A DNA stretch of 64,000 nucleotides, from assembly GCA_025934695.1 (NCBI GenBank), contig JAICWS010000001.1, forward strand, positions 1,269,301-1,333,300. Direction: 5' to 3'. Under the pieces are notes generated by a model, which saw only the letters and a program-made list of their open reading frames with translations, did not search any database and was not told where the DNA came from. Positions 11,203 to 21,140 of this stretch are shown in pieces. The DNA is from Alphaproteobacteria bacterium. Lineage in GTDB: Bacteria; Pseudomonadota; Alphaproteobacteria; Micavibrionales; UBA2020. The position numbers were made by a program, and so were the translations under genes. Position 1 is the first letter of the stretch, and each line of letters opens with the position of its first letter.

Positions 11203-12756
11203 TTAAGCCGCTTTCGCGATATGGGTCGAGGTGAACTCGGCCGTGAACTTCTGCAGGAATGCCTGCAGCGCGGCCTTGGTCTCGTCCGAGATCTTCTGTT
11301 CGTCGCGGATGCTCTTCAGGATCGACGCACCCGCGCCGCGGATGGCGGCGAGGTACTGCTGTTCATAGGCGCCGATGTCCTTGATGGCGACGCCGTCGAG
11401 GTAGCCGTTCACGCCGGCGAAGATGACCGCGACCTGCTCTTCCATCGAGAGCGGGCTGTACTGGGGCTGCTTGAGCAGCTCGGTCAGGCGCGCGCCGCGG
11501 GCGAGCAGCTTCTGCGAGGTCGCGTCGAGGTCCGAGGCGAACTGCGCGAAAGCTTCCATCTCGCGGTACTGGGCGAGCTCGAGCTTGATCGTGCCGGCGA
11601 CCTGTTTCATCGCTTTTGTCTGCGCGGCGGAGCCGACGCGCGAGACCGAAAGACCGACCGAGATCGCGGGACGGATGCCTTTATAGAAGAGGCCCGTTTC
11701 CAGGAAGATCTGGCCGTCGGTGATCGAGATCACGTTCGTGGGAATGTAGGCGGAGACGTCGCCGGCCTGGGTTTCGATGACCGGCAGGGCGGTCAAGCTA
11801 CCCGAACCCTTGTCGTCCGAGAGTTTCGCCGCGCGCTCGAGCAGGCGGGAGTGGAGATAGAACACGTCGCCGGGATAGGCTTCGCGGCCCGGCGGGCGGC
11901 GCAGCAGCAGCGACATCTGGCGGTAGGCGACGGCCTGTTTCGACAGGTCGTCGTACACCAGCAGGGCGTGCATGCCGTTGTCACGGAAGAATTCGCCCAT
12001 CGTGCAGCCCGTGTAGGGCGCGAGATATTGCAGCGGGGCGGGTTCGGAGGCAGTCGCGGCGACGACGATGGAATATTCCATCGCGCCGTTGTCTTCGAGC
12101 GCCTTGACGAGCTGCGCCACGGTCGAGCGCTTCTGGCCGACGGCGACGTAGATGCAATAGAGCTTTTTCTTCTCGTCGGTGCCCTTGTTGATCTCTTTCT
12201 GGTTCAGGATGGTATCGAGGGCGATGGCGGTCTTGCCGGTCTGGCGGTCGCCGATGATGAGTTCGCGCTGTCCGCGGCCGATCGGCACGAGGGCGTCGAG
12301 AGCCTTGAGCCCGGTGGCCATCGGCTCATGCACCGACTTGCGGGCGATGATGCCGGGTGCCTTGATGTCGACGCGGGAGCTTTGCTTGGCCTTCAGCGGG
12401 CCTTTGCCGTCGATCGGGTTGCCGAGCGCGTCGACAACACGTCCGAGCAGTTCCTTGCCGACGGGGACGGACACAATTTCGCCGGTCTGGCGCACGGTGT
12501 CGCCTTCCTTGATGTCGCGGTCTTCGCCGAAGATGACCACGCCGACGTTGTCGTTTTCGAGGTTGAGGGCCATGCCTTTAATGCCGTTCGAGAACTCGAC
12601 CAGCTCGCCCATCTTCACCTTGTCGAGGCCGTAGACGCGCGCGACGCCGTCGCCGACCGACACGACCTGGCCCGTCTCAGCGACGTCGGCTTCCGCGCCG
12701 AACTTGCTGATCTGGTTCTTCAGGATGGAGGAAATTTCTGCTGCACGGATTTCCAT
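11203..12756 (-). CDS. atpA: F1F0 ATP synthase subunit alpha
   Basis: [19 protein letters not shown]; full-length conserved alpha subunit. Confidence 0.98.
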   Translation of the reverse strand: MEIRAAEISSILKNQISKFGAEADVAETGQVVSVGDGVARVYGLDKVKMGELVEFSNGIKGMALNLENDNVGVVIFGEDRDIKEGDTVRQTGEIVSVPVGKELLGRVVDALGNPIDGKGPLKAKQSSRVDIKAPGIIARKSVHEPMATGLKALDALVPIGRGQRELIIGDRQTGKTAIALDTILNQKEINKGTDEKKKLYCIYVAVGQKRSTVAQLVKALEDNGAMEYSIVVAATASEPAPLQYLAPYTGCTMGEFFRDNGMHALLVYDDLSKQAVAYRQMSLLLRRPPGREAYPGDVFYLHSRLLERAAKLSDDKGSGSLTALPVIETQAGDVSAYIPTNVISITDGQIFLETGLFYKGIRPAISVGLSVSRVGSAAQTKAMKQVAGTIKLELAQYREMEAFAQFASDLDATSQKLLARGARLTELLKQPQYSPLSMEEQVAVIFAGVNGYLDGVAIKDIGAYEQQYLAAIRGAGASILKSIRDEQKISDETKAALQAFLQKFTAEFTSTHIAKAA

Positions 12757-12760
12757 GGAT

Positions 12761-13354
12761 TTAAGCTACCTCTTTCATTTTGGCTTTATCTGAGAGTTCG
12801 TCAGTTTTTTTTAGCGCGCGGTGCAGGCGCTCAAGCTTGGTGCGCACGGATGAGTCGATGAGGCGCGAGCCCACGCGGACGACGAGGCCGCCCATGATGG
12901 CGGGATCGATGTCGAGGGTGACCTGCACCTTGCGGCCGAGCGCCGTCGCCAGGTTCGCGGCGATTTCGCCCAGTTGCGCCTGGTCGAGAGCCTGCGCGGC
13001 GGTGACATGCGCGGAAATTTCCCCGCGGTGTTCTGAAACGAGGGTCTGCACGGCCGCGACGACGTCTTTGAGCGCGGCGAGACGGCGCTTTTCAGCCAGC
13101 GTGCCGAGAAGCTTTTGCGTCAGCTCGGATAATTTAAGCTGCTGGGCGATCGCGACCATGGCATCGGCCTGGTCCGCGCGGCGCAGCGTCGGGTTGGAGA
13201 TGAACGCGGCGAACTCGCCGCCCGCGTCGATCATGGCGCCGACGGTCTCCAGGTCTTTCGCGACCTGGTCGATGAGCGAGCGTTCCTGCGCCAGTTCAAA
13301 AAAAGCCGTGGCGTAGCGCCTTGCGATATCCTGGTTTCCTGCCTGGGAAGCCAA
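12761..13354 (-). CDS. atpH: F1F0 ATP synthase subunit delta
   Basis: [16 protein letters not shown]...; C-terminal [28 protein letters not shown]. Confidence 0.95.
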   Translation of the reverse strand: MASQAGNQDIARRYATAFFELAQERSLIDQVAKDLETVGAMIDAGGEFAAFISNPTLRRADQADAMVAIAQQLKLSELTQKLLGTLAEKRRLAALKDVVAAVQTLVSEHRGEISAHVTAAQALDQAQLGEIAANLATALGRKVQVTLDIDPAIMGGLVVRVGSRLIDSSVRTKLERLHRALKKTDELSDKAKMKEVA

Positions 13355-13524
13355 TTGATCCCCCTCTATAATTCCTGGTCTTCGCTATGCGCCCTCATAT
13401 AGGGCACCTATTTATATAGTCCATTCCCGGTGCCGGATTTAGCACGAGTCTCAGATTCTATGCAACTGAATCTGCGGTACTTACGGCCTCAAAAACGGCA
13501 TTTTTCGTAATTCAGCGGCGCCTG

Positions 13525-14448
13525 TCACGGCGTCTGGCCGCTGGCTTCCTTTTTGCCCTCGAGATAGGGGCGCATCATATCTGCGACGTCGCTCGCCTTC
13601 TCGTCCGTCCTGATGATTTCGGCCATCTTGCCATCCGGGGCCATGAAATAAACGAAGGCCGAATGGTCGAAGGAATAATCATGGCCGTTCGCATTGTCAT
13701 GACGCGAGGCATAGACCTTGTAGGCGTCCTCGACCGCTTTGATCTGGTCTTCCGTCCCGGTCAGGCCCAGGAAGGACTTGTGGAAGTGGCCGACATATTC
13801 CTTCAGCACGTTCGGCTTGTCGCGGAAGCTGTCGATGGAAATGAACAGCGGCTGGACCTTGGCGGCATCGTCGCCGAGCTGGTCGAGCGCCGACGTCAGC
13901 TTGTCGAGCGTCACGGGGCAGATATCCGGGCAGTTGGTAAAGCCGAAGAAGACCAGCAGGTATTTACCGGGCCAGGATTTCTCGGTGACCTTATTGCCGT
14001 TGTGGTCGGTCAGCGAAAAAGCGCCGCCAACGCCGACTTCTTTCGGGGGCACATCGCCGCGGGCGGCGGCGAGATTTTGCATGACTTCCGGCGAGGCGTC
14101 CCGCTTGCCTTCCGCCTCGGAGCCCGAGACTTTCGCAACAGCTGCATCGGCCGAAGCCACCGCGGGTGCGGTTTTTTCCTCCGGCGGTTTCTCTTCCGGC
14201 GCAGTTTTTGCCGCAGCGGCGTCATGGCCGGTCAGCGAGGAATTTTCAGCGGTACCTTCGTCCGCTTCCGTCATGGCGGGCGATGCGGCACCCTCTTTCT
14301 TTTCTGCGGGTTTGGCGGCTGGCTTGGCTTCGCTGGCGACCTGCAGCTGCGGCATGCTGCCGCTGTGCGGGGATTGAAGCCAGGCGGCGCCAGCGCCGAG
14401 CCCGAAACCGGCGATGGCCAGAACCAGGAATTTCATGAAGCCTTTCAT
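13525..14448 (-). CDS. SCO1/SenC family protein with long low-complexity N-terminal region
   Basis: FFGFTNCPDICPVTLDKL metal site, DHSAFVYFMAPDGK; Ala/Glu/Lys-rich segment between the TM and thioredoxin-like domain. Confidence 0.88.
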   Translation of the reverse strand: MKGFMKFLVLAIAGFGLGAGAAWLQSPHSGSMPQLQVASEAKPAAKPAEKKEGAASPAMTEADEGTAENSSLTGHDAAAAKTAPEEKPPEEKTAPAVASADAAVAKVSGSEAEGKRDASPEVMQNLAAARGDVPPKEVGVGGAFSLTDHNGNKVTEKSWPGKYLLVFFGFTNCPDICPVTLDKLTSALDQLGDDAAKVQPLFISIDSFRDKPNVLKEYVGHFHKSFLGLTGTEDQIKAVEDAYKVYASRHDNANGHDYSFDHSAFVYFMAPDGKMAEIIRTDEKASDVADMMRPYLEGKKEASGQTP

Positions 14449-14554
14449 AGGCGCTCCTTTTTGCGTCAGATGATAGCCAAGTATATAAGAGTAAACGGAT
14501 TTTCAATCAAGCCTGCGGACAGGCCCGGATTTGCACCGACATAATGCGTGGCGG

Positions 14555-15325
14555 CTAAAGCTGGAAGCCCTTGGCGGGATGGCCGGGCGTGCCTTCCGGC
14601 TTTTTCCTGAGTTCGAGCGGCCGGTTCACTTCGATGGTCTCGTGCGTCGATACGGCGGTGGCGTTGAAGGCATCGGCGGGCTTGGCCGCGGCGTCCTGAT
14701 CGTCAGGCACATTTTTCAGCATCGCCCGCAGCATCTCGCTCTGCTTGTCGCCGAAGCTGCTGTAGTTCCCGTAGCTGCCGTTTTGCAGCACTGACAGCGG
14801 GAATTTGCCGGCATTGTCGGCGACCATCGGGTTCGCGCCATGCCCGAGGTAATGCATGACCTTGGAATAGCTCTCGTCCTGGATCGCCCTGAGCAAGGGC
14901 GTCGCACCCTTGGCGTTGCGCGTATTCACATCCAGTCCTTTTGACAGGAGATAATCGCTGACTTTGCTGTCGAAGTTCTGATAAGACCAGTCGGCGGCCG
15001 GAAAGACCGCGTTGCTCGACGGCGGGCTGCGCGTGGCGTTCACATTCGCGCCGCCCTGCTCCACCGCCAGCTTCACGACCGGAAGCAATGACTGTTTGAT
15101 CCCGGCGAACAGCAGCAGGTCCGCATCCGCGCCTTTCTTGAGCGCGAGGCTCAGAAGCGAAGGGTCGACCGAGCCCAGCGTGCCGTGCGTCGTCAGCCCT
15201 TCCACCAGCTTGTCCGGCGTCGCGCCCTTTTCAAGCGACAGCCGCATCATCTCGGCATCGTTGTTGTTGACGCCGCGTTGAAGGACCTCGTCGAGAGCCT
15301 GCTTCTGTTCGGGCGTGCGCGTCAT
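14555..15325 (-). CDS. Ankyrin-repeat-like protein
   Basis: Ank-like repeats (GLDVNTRNAKGATPLLRAIQDESYSKVMHYLGHGANPMVADNAGK). Start MTRTPEQK at 15325. C-tail TIEVNRPLELRKKP. Confidence 0.7.
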   Translation of the reverse strand: MTRTPEQKQALDEVLQRGVNNNDAEMMRLSLEKGATPDKLVEGLTTHGTLGSVDPSLLSLALKKGADADLLLFAGIKQSLLPVVKLAVEQGGANVNATRSPPSSNAVFPAADWSYQNFDSKVSDYLLSKGLDVNTRNAKGATPLLRAIQDESYSKVMHYLGHGANPMVADNAGKFPLSVLQNGSYGNYSSFGDKQSEMLRAMLKNVPDDQDAAAKPADAFNATAVSTHETIEVNRPLELRKKPEGTPGHPAKGFQL

Positions 15326-15332
15326 TCCATTC

Positions 15333-16016
15333 TCACAGGGTAAAGCCGGATGCCGGCTTGCGTTTGAGTTCGATGGGACGGTTGATCTCGATGGCTTCCG
15401 ATGTTGCAGGGGCCGGACCGCTGTCATTTGCGGGCGCGGCAACGGCGGCGGCATCGCTGCGGCGCTTGGTGTTCGCCATCATCGCCTTGACCAGCGCCAG
15501 CTTCTTGTCGCTATTGTACCAGTCGGCGTCCTCGATGACTTTCAGCGGCACTTTCTGGTCAGCGCAGACCCGCAGCGGATCGGCGTCATGATCGACGAGA
15601 TATTTTATCACTTTCTCCTGCTGCAAGCGGACGGCCGCCATCAGGGCCGTATCACCGCTGGGCGACGGCGCATCGATCTTCGCGCCCTTCGCCAGCAGGA
15701 AATCGCCGACCTCGGCCGAGAAATTTTCGGTCAGCCAGAAGAAAACCGGATAGGCCACGTTGGAACGAAGAACGTTGCCGTCGGAAATTCCGCTGCGGGA
15801 AGCATGGATGTCCGCGCCGTGGTCGATGGCCGCCTTGACCCAGTCCAACCGCCGGGCCGCCACCGCGCTGAACAGCATCATGTCGGCGTCGGCGCCGCTG
15901 TCGACGGCATTCGTCATCATGTCGAGGTCCTGGGCAGCGATTGCCATTTTCAGGGCCTCGTCCAGCGCCTGTTTCTGGACAGCATTCAGGGGGTCTTTAC
16001 TCAAGATCGACTCCAC
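15333..16016 (-). CDS. Ankyrin-repeat-like protein (paralogue of the adjacent gene)
   Basis: GAKIDAPSPSGDTALMAAVRLQQEKVIKYLVDHDADP; C-tail AIEINRPIELKRKPASGFTL. Confidence 0.72.
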   Translation of the reverse strand: MESILSKDPLNAVQKQALDEALKMAIAAQDLDMMTNAVDSGADADMMLFSAVAARRLDWVKAAIDHGADIHASRSGISDGNVLRSNVAYPVFFWLTENFSAEVGDFLLAKGAKIDAPSPSGDTALMAAVRLQQEKVIKYLVDHDADPLRVCADQKVPLKVIEDADWYNSDKKLALVKAMMANTKRRSDAAAVAAPANDSGPAPATSEAIEINRPIELKRKPASGFTL

Positions 16017-16197
16017 GTCCTTGATTTGCCTTAATTTATCATAATGCGCCGAAGGGAGTCAAACACCCTCCTTCGACACGCAACAGCTTGAGAAAAAAGG
16101 ATAAAATATTTTATCCCCAACCTCTTGCAGGACGAATATCACTGCCGCATAATCTGCTCATCCAATTTTCATAGCGTTTTCCAGAAGGGGCGGTTTT

Positions 16198-16635
16198 TTG
16201 ATGCCGAACCATGAGAAAAAGAAGCTCAAATCCGATTTCGAGCAGGCCGTCGCGGGCGACGCCTATTATACCATCTTCTCGGTCGAGGAAGCGCCGGACG
16301 CTCCCGGCAAATGGGATGTGCTGTTCTGCATCTCCGGCTCCAAGGATGACATGGAGGCCTTGAGCCCCTTATGCCCGTCCGACGTCCGCTATCTTCTCCA
16401 CCGCGCCTATGCCTTCGCGAAGGACAAGCCGGAATACTTAGGAGAAGAAGCGCGCAACTTGCATGTCGCGCGCGTCGATTCAAAAGCGCGGGCGGAACGG
16501 CTCGCTTCCGAGCTCGTCTATATCCTGCGGGACGCGGGCGTGGCGCCGATGACGGAGGACGAGGGAAAATACATGCCGATGGCGCCCGAAACTTCGCGGC
16601 CCGACATTTTCAAGCCTAAGCCACCCCGCTCTTAG
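16198..16635 (+). CDS. Hypothetical protein
   Basis: 145-aa ORF in a position not otherwise used; C-tail TSRPDIFKPKPPRS; ends overlap the convergent HD gene. Confidence 0.6.
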   Translation: MMPNHEKKKLKSDFEQAVAGDAYYTIFSVEEAPDAPGKWDVLFCISGSKDDMEALSPLCPSDVRYLLHRAYAFAKDKPEYLGEEARNLHVARVDSKARAERLASELVYILRDAGVAPMTEDEGKYMPMAPETSRPDIFKPKPPRS

Positions 16636-17269
16636 CGATCTCCGACTTCAATTGTTCCAGGTACGCGCGCATAAACGCGGCGCGGCGCTGCCCTTCTTCG
16701 CGCGCGGAGGCCGTCTGCAGCATCTCCGCCACCTTGAACAGCTTCACGAAAAAATGATCAACGGCGAAATTTTTGTCGTCGGGATCGCGGCTGTCGCCCA
16801 GCGGATCGTCAGCATGATAATAAGGGCGCGCCAGCAGAGCGCTCACCGTGAAACAGCGCGCGATGCCGATGGCGCCCAGCGCGTCGAGCCGGTCGGCGTC
16901 CTGCACGACCTTCGCCTCGATCGTCTTGGGCGCGATGCCGGCGCTGAAACTGTGCGCGGCGATGGCATGGCCGATCGCTTCCAGGTGCTGCGCGGGATAA
17001 TCCACCGATTTCAGCCAGGCGCAGGCCGCTTCGGCCGAGAGCCGCGAGGCATCTTTGCGGCGCGGATCGTTCTTGGGAACGTTCGCGAAATCATGGAAAT
17101 ACGCGGCGGGAACCACGACATCGGGGTCCGCCCCCTCTTCCTTTGCCAGCTTCATCGCCATGCGCACGACCCGCTGGATGTGAAGCGCGTCATGCGAGGG
17201 ATCGGAGGCCGGGTAGAGCTCCCGCGCCTTGCCGTCGAACATCGTCCGCCATTCGTCGAGGCTGCGCAT
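16616..17269 (-). CDS. HD-domain phosphohydrolase (YedJ-like)
   Basis: HDALHIQRVVRMA, AAYFHDFANVPKNDPRRKDAS, VVQDADRLDALGAIGIAR. Confidence 0.85.
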   Translation of the reverse strand: MRSLDEWRTMFDGKARELYPASDPSHDALHIQRVVRMAMKLAKEEGADPDVVVPAAYFHDFANVPKNDPRRKDASRLSAEAACAWLKSVDYPAQHLEAIGHAIAAHSFSAGIAPKTIEAKVVQDADRLDALGAIGIARCFTVSALLARPYYHADDPLGDSRDPDDKNFAVDHFFVKLFKVAEMLQTASAREEGQRRAAFMRAYLEQLKSEIAKSGVA

Positions 17270-17338
17270 CTTGCCGCCGCTCCCTTTGCCAAAGAAGATG
17301 GGCGAATATATAATGTATCGTTCTGAAAGGAAACAGGC

Positions 17339-18223
17339 ATGCGCATATTGCTGACGGGTGGAGCGGGAGACCTTGGCGTCTTGCTGTCGGAGGCGCTGTC
17401 CAAGCGCGGCGACGAGCCTGCCGTCATCGACCTCGCGCCGCCGCATCATTCGGTCAAAAGCTATTTTCCGGCCTCAATCCTCAATCTCGGCGCGGTGTCG
17501 GCTTCGGTCGAGGACGCGGACTGCATCGTGCACATCGCCGCCTGGCACGGCATCCACGAAAGCAAGCAGACCAAGACCGCGGGCGACTTCCACGACCTGA
17601 ATGTGACCGGGACCTTTAACATGCTCGATGCGGCGGCGATCGAGGGCGTAAAGAAATTCATCTTCATCTCCTCGACCAGCATCTCGGACCGCTACGGGAT
17701 CTACGGCCACACCAAGATCCTGGGCGAGGAAATGGCGCGCGCCTTTGCCCACCGCCACGACATGGACGTGATCATCCTGCGCCCGCGCGCCTTCATTCCG
17801 AGCTGGAACACCTCCGTCTACACGAATTTCGCGGAATGGGCCGCCTGGTTCTCGCGCGGCGCGGTGCATATCACTGACGTCATGCAGTCGGTCCTCTGCG
17901 CCATTGACTATCTGAAGGACAACTCCGGCTTCTCGCCTAAAGCCCCCGCCTTCGTCGTCGACGGCGCCTATGAATTCACGAAGGACGATCTTGACAACTG
18001 GGACAAGGACGGGCCCGGCACGACCTTTGAAAAATATTATCCGGGCGTCTCGGAGCTGTTCAGGAAACACGGGCTCGACCCCGCCCGCAAGCCCAAGGTC
18101 CTCGACATGGACGAGACGCGCCAGGTGCTGGGCTATGCGCCCCAATACAGCCTGAAGAACATGATCGAGGAGCTGAAACGCTATGACGCGGGAACGCTGA
18201 AGCTCGGGCGGGATGCGATTTGA
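17339..18223 (+). CDS. NAD-dependent epimerase/dehydratase (extended SDR)
   Basis: MRILLTGGAGDLGVLLSEAL Rossmann motif, FISSTSISDRYGIYGHTK. Confidence 0.85.
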   Translation: MRILLTGGAGDLGVLLSEALSKRGDEPAVIDLAPPHHSVKSYFPASILNLGAVSASVEDADCIVHIAAWHGIHESKQTKTAGDFHDLNVTGTFNMLDAAAIEGVKKFIFISSTSISDRYGIYGHTKILGEEMARAFAHRHDMDVIILRPRAFIPSWNTSVYTNFAEWAAWFSRGAVHITDVMQSVLCAIDYLKDNSGFSPKAPAFVVDGAYEFTKDDLDNWDKDGPGTTFEKYYPGVSELFRKHGLDPARKPKVLDMDETRQVLGYAPQYSLKNMIEELKRYDAGTLKLGRDAI

Positions 18224-18266
18224 CCGAAATTTTTTAGGTATGGCGACCCTTGGCTCAAAAGCGGGC

Positions 18267-18533
18267 TCATTCCCGCTTCTTGGCATTCGGATACTGCCGC
18301 TTCAATTCCTCTGAATGCCTCCTGTCGGGATCCAACTCAGGATACTGCTTCAGGATCGGGAAAATAATATCAAGCGTCATGGACTTTAGGATGTCGCCGG
18401 TTGCCTTTGACATTTCGGTCTTCTCTTCGCTGTCGGGAAGTGCATCAATTTGCGCCATTAACGCCCCTATATGCGGGTCTAATGCGAGAGCGGCTTCGAG
18501 AATTGAAGAAGCATATTTTTTATCCATCAACAA
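18267..18533 (-). CDS. Hypothetical small protein
   Basis: 88-aa ORF, coding-like composition only. Confidence 0.4.
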   Translation of the reverse strand: MLMDKKYASSILEAALALDPHIGALMAQIDALPDSEEKTEMSKATGDILKSMTLDIIFPILKQYPELDPDRRHSEELKRQYPNAKKRE

Positions 18534-18641
18534 CGCCCTCTAAATTCGACGTAATTCCGGGGACACTTACTTAATTCCTCACATCGCATTCGTCAGGACT
18601 CCACACCGATATTCGGCGCAACACCGCGCGGGCAGCGCCGC

Positions 18642-20918
18642 TCAATACTTGATTTTCTCGGGCGTGGGCTTCCAGGTCGCCGCGCTTTTCTTCAGGTCGA
18701 TCACCAGCTTCCACGGAACCTGCTTTTCAACCTTGTCGCGCAGTTCGGCGCGCTTGAGGTTCTCGGCGGCATTGTGGGAATTCGCCGCCAGGCAGAGCCA
18801 GAAGTAAGCGTTCGGCAGGTCTTTCGGCACATCCTCGCTGCCCTGGATCAGCATGGTCGCCACGGAATACTGGGCGTTGTCGTCACCCTGTTCCGCCGCG
18901 CGCTTGAACATGTCGAAGGCTTCGGAATTGCTCTTTTCGACGCCGCGGCCGGCCATGTAGAGCAGGCCCATCTGGTACTGCGCGCCCACGACGCCGACCT
19001 CCGCCGCCTCGCTGATCCATTTCACCGCTTCCGCGTCGTCCTGCTTTACCCCGCGGCCGTCATGGTACATCATGCCCAGAAGATACTGCGCCTGCGGAAT
19101 GCCGGCCACCGCCGCCTTGCGGTACCATTTCGCGGCCTCCTCCATATTCTTCGTCTCGCCGCGGCCCTGCTCATACAAGACGCCGACCGCGTATTCCGCC
19201 TTGTGGTTCCCCTGCTGCGCCGCCTTCATGTACCATTGCGCCGCGCGGTCGATGTCGTCGGTCAGCGGGTTGCCGGCGCTGAAATGAAGCGCCATCGCAT
19301 ACTGGGCGTCGGCATCGCCCTTGTTCGCGAGCGCCTCAAGCGACGGAATATCCTTGGGCAGGACCTTCTGTTCGGAGACGGGCGCCGGCATGGTCACCGG
19401 CGCGGGAACGACTGGCTTCGGCGGCTCCAGCGCATTCGTGGTGGGCGCAGGGGCGGGCGCCGGGGCGGGAGCGGGCGCCACCGGTTTCGGAGGCTGCGGC
19501 GCGGGAGCGGGCGGCGGCGGGGATGCGGCGGTCCCCTGAAGGCCCGGCGCTCTCCAGGCGGCGGCACGGTGCTGGAGTTCCATTCCCTTGCCGGGCGTCA
19601 CCATGCGCGCCATCTGGTCGCGGCGCTGCACGTAATCCTTGACGTTCGATTCCGCCGCGACGACGTACCAGAAATAAGCGACATCGTTCGACTGCGGCAG
19701 CCCATGGCCCGCGGCGTAAAGGTCGCCGAGCGCCGCCTGCGCGTCGGCGTTGCCCAGGTTCGCGGCCTTGGCATACCATTCGGCCGCTTCCTTGTAGTCC
19801 TGGTTGATGCCCACGCCCTTGTCGTAGAGGGCGCCGAGAGCGAATTCCGCCTCAGGCACGTTCTGCTCGGCCGCCTTGCGGTACCACTTCGCGGCCTCCG
19901 CCATATTCGGCGCAACGCCCAGTCCGCGCTGATAGAACACGCCAAGGCTGTATTCGGCGCCGGGATGCCCCTGCTCCGCCGCCTTGCGGTACCATTTCGC
20001 GGCCTCGGGGAAATCTTCGGTGATGCCGTGCTCCTGGTCGTAGTACCTGGCGACATTGTACTGCGCGTTCGCGTTGCCGCGGCTCGCGGCGAGCCGGTTC
20101 AGCGTCAGCACTTCGCTGTAATCCTCGGCGCAGAGCTTGTCCTTGATCTCCTCGAAGGTCGAAATCTTGAAGTATTTCTGGAAGCCCTGTTCGGGCAGTC
20201 CGCGCATGCGGAATTCGCAGGTGTAGGAATTGCCGCCATCCTCGGTGTAATGGACGACCTTGACGACGCAGAGATTGTTTTTGGTCGCGAGCGCGGTGAA
20301 GACGGTGGGATGGCCGTTCCTCATGTATCCCGCGCGGGTGCCTTTTTCGCACAGTTCGACGTCGATCTGGTCGGGCGTGTTCTTGTCGAGGACGGGCTCT
20401 TTCTCGCCTTCATCCGGCGGGCCGCCTTCTGCCGACTTGATTTCGGGCCCTTCTTTCGATCCCGCGGTTTCGCCCGCTCCCTGCGTATTGGTGTCGGGCG
20501 TTTCCTTGGCGCCGTAGAGATCGCTGATGGCGCCGCCGCCGGCGCAGGGCATGAAGGCGCACAAGGGCCCCGCCCGCGATACATAGCTGCCGTCAGGGCA
20601 GGTATGCGTGTCGGCAGGGCAGCCGTTCGCGCCCACCGGCGCCATGTCCTCGGCCGTCGCCTTCCACAGCAGCACCAGCGCGCCGCCGGTCGCCGCGAGG
20701 AAAACGATCCATTCAACGAGCGAGAAATTCACCAGGTTGCCGGGGATATTGAATGCCCGGGACATCGGAAGCTTGCGCCGGCTGGCGCTCATGGCGGAGG
20801 CGGCAAAGCCCCCGACAAGCCACACAGCTACAGCAAGAATAAGCAGTCCCTGATGCATCATGTTCAGTTTATTTCCCGCACCCCTGATGGAATCCATGCG
20901 CCCGCCGGACACATCCAC
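18642..20918 (-). CDS. Sel1-repeat protein with N-terminal TM segments and Pro/Ala-rich linker
   Basis: Multiple SLR units (YRKAAEQGHPGAEYSLGVFYQRGLGV, YMKAAQQGNHKAEYAVGVLYEQGRG). Exact start uncertain. Confidence 0.85.
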   Translation of the reverse strand: MDVSGGRMDSIRGAGNKLNMMHQGLLILAVAVWLVGGFAASAMSASRRKLPMSRAFNIPGNLVNFSLVEWIVFLAATGGALVLLWKATAEDMAPVGANGCPADTHTCPDGSYVSRAGPLCAFMPCAGGGAISDLYGAKETPDTNTQGAGETAGSKEGPEIKSAEGGPPDEGEKEPVLDKNTPDQIDVELCEKGTRAGYMRNGHPTVFTALATKNNLCVVKVVHYTEDGGNSYTCEFRMRGLPEQGFQKYFKISTFEEIKDKLCAEDYSEVLTLNRLAASRGNANAQYNVARYYDQEHGITEDFPEAAKWYRKAAEQGHPGAEYSLGVFYQRGLGVAPNMAEAAKWYRKAAEQNVPEAEFALGALYDKGVGINQDYKEAAEWYAKAANLGNADAQAALGDLYAAGHGLPQSNDVAYFWYVVAAESNVKDYVQRRDQMARMVTPGKGMELQHRAAAWRAPGLQGTAASPPPPAPAPQPPKPVAPAPAPAPAPAPTTNALEPPKPVVPAPVTMPAPVSEQKVLPKDIPSLEALANKGDADAQYAMALHFSAGNPLTDDIDRAAQWYMKAAQQGNHKAEYAVGVLYEQGRGETKNMEEAAKWYRKAAVAGIPQAQYLLGMMYHDGRGVKQDDAEAVKWISEAAEVGVVGAQYQMGLLYMAGRGVEKSNSEAFDMFKRAAEQGDDNAQYSVATMLIQGSEDVPKDLPNAYFWLCLAANSHNAAENLKRAELRDKVEKQVPWKLVIDLKKSAATWKPTPEKIKY

Positions 20919-20979
20919 TAGATATGCAGGCTTTTCTGCGTTTTTTCAAGGTTTTGGGAGTTTTACAGAAATTAAAAAA

Positions 20980-21056
20980 TGGCGTCCCCGGCAGGATTTG
21001 AACCTGCGACCCCCAGTTTAGGAAACTGATGCTCTATCCAGCTGAGCTACGAGGAC
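20980..21056 (-). tRNA. tRNA-Arg (anticodon CCU)
   Basis: GTCCTCGTAGCTCAGCTGGATAGAGCATCAGTTTCCTAAACTGGGGGTCGCAGGTTCAAATCCTGCCGGGGACGCCA; cloverleaf folds with loop TTCCTAA and encoded CCA. Confidence 0.95.
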
Positions 21057-21081
21057 TTTTGATATGCCGTAATAACAATAG

Positions 21082-21119
21082 CGCAAAACCTTCCGGCGTT
21101 CAAACCGGAAGGTTTTGCG
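21082..21119. terminator. Strong hairpin between tRNA-Arg and the neighbouring CDS
   Basis: cgcaaaaccttccgg-cgttcaaa-ccggaaggttttgcg, perfect 15-bp stem. Confidence 0.7.
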
Positions 21120-21140
21120 TTAATCGGCCATCAACTTTCG

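Noticed and set aside
18642-20918. Sel1 and ankyrin proteins as secreted host-interaction effectors
   Set aside because: Repeat scaffolds are common in Alphaproteobacteria; no secretion system genes in the window support an effector claim.
20980-21119. tRNA-Arg as an integrative-element attachment site
   Set aside because: No integrase gene and no direct repeat of the tRNA 3' end noticed in the flanking sequence.
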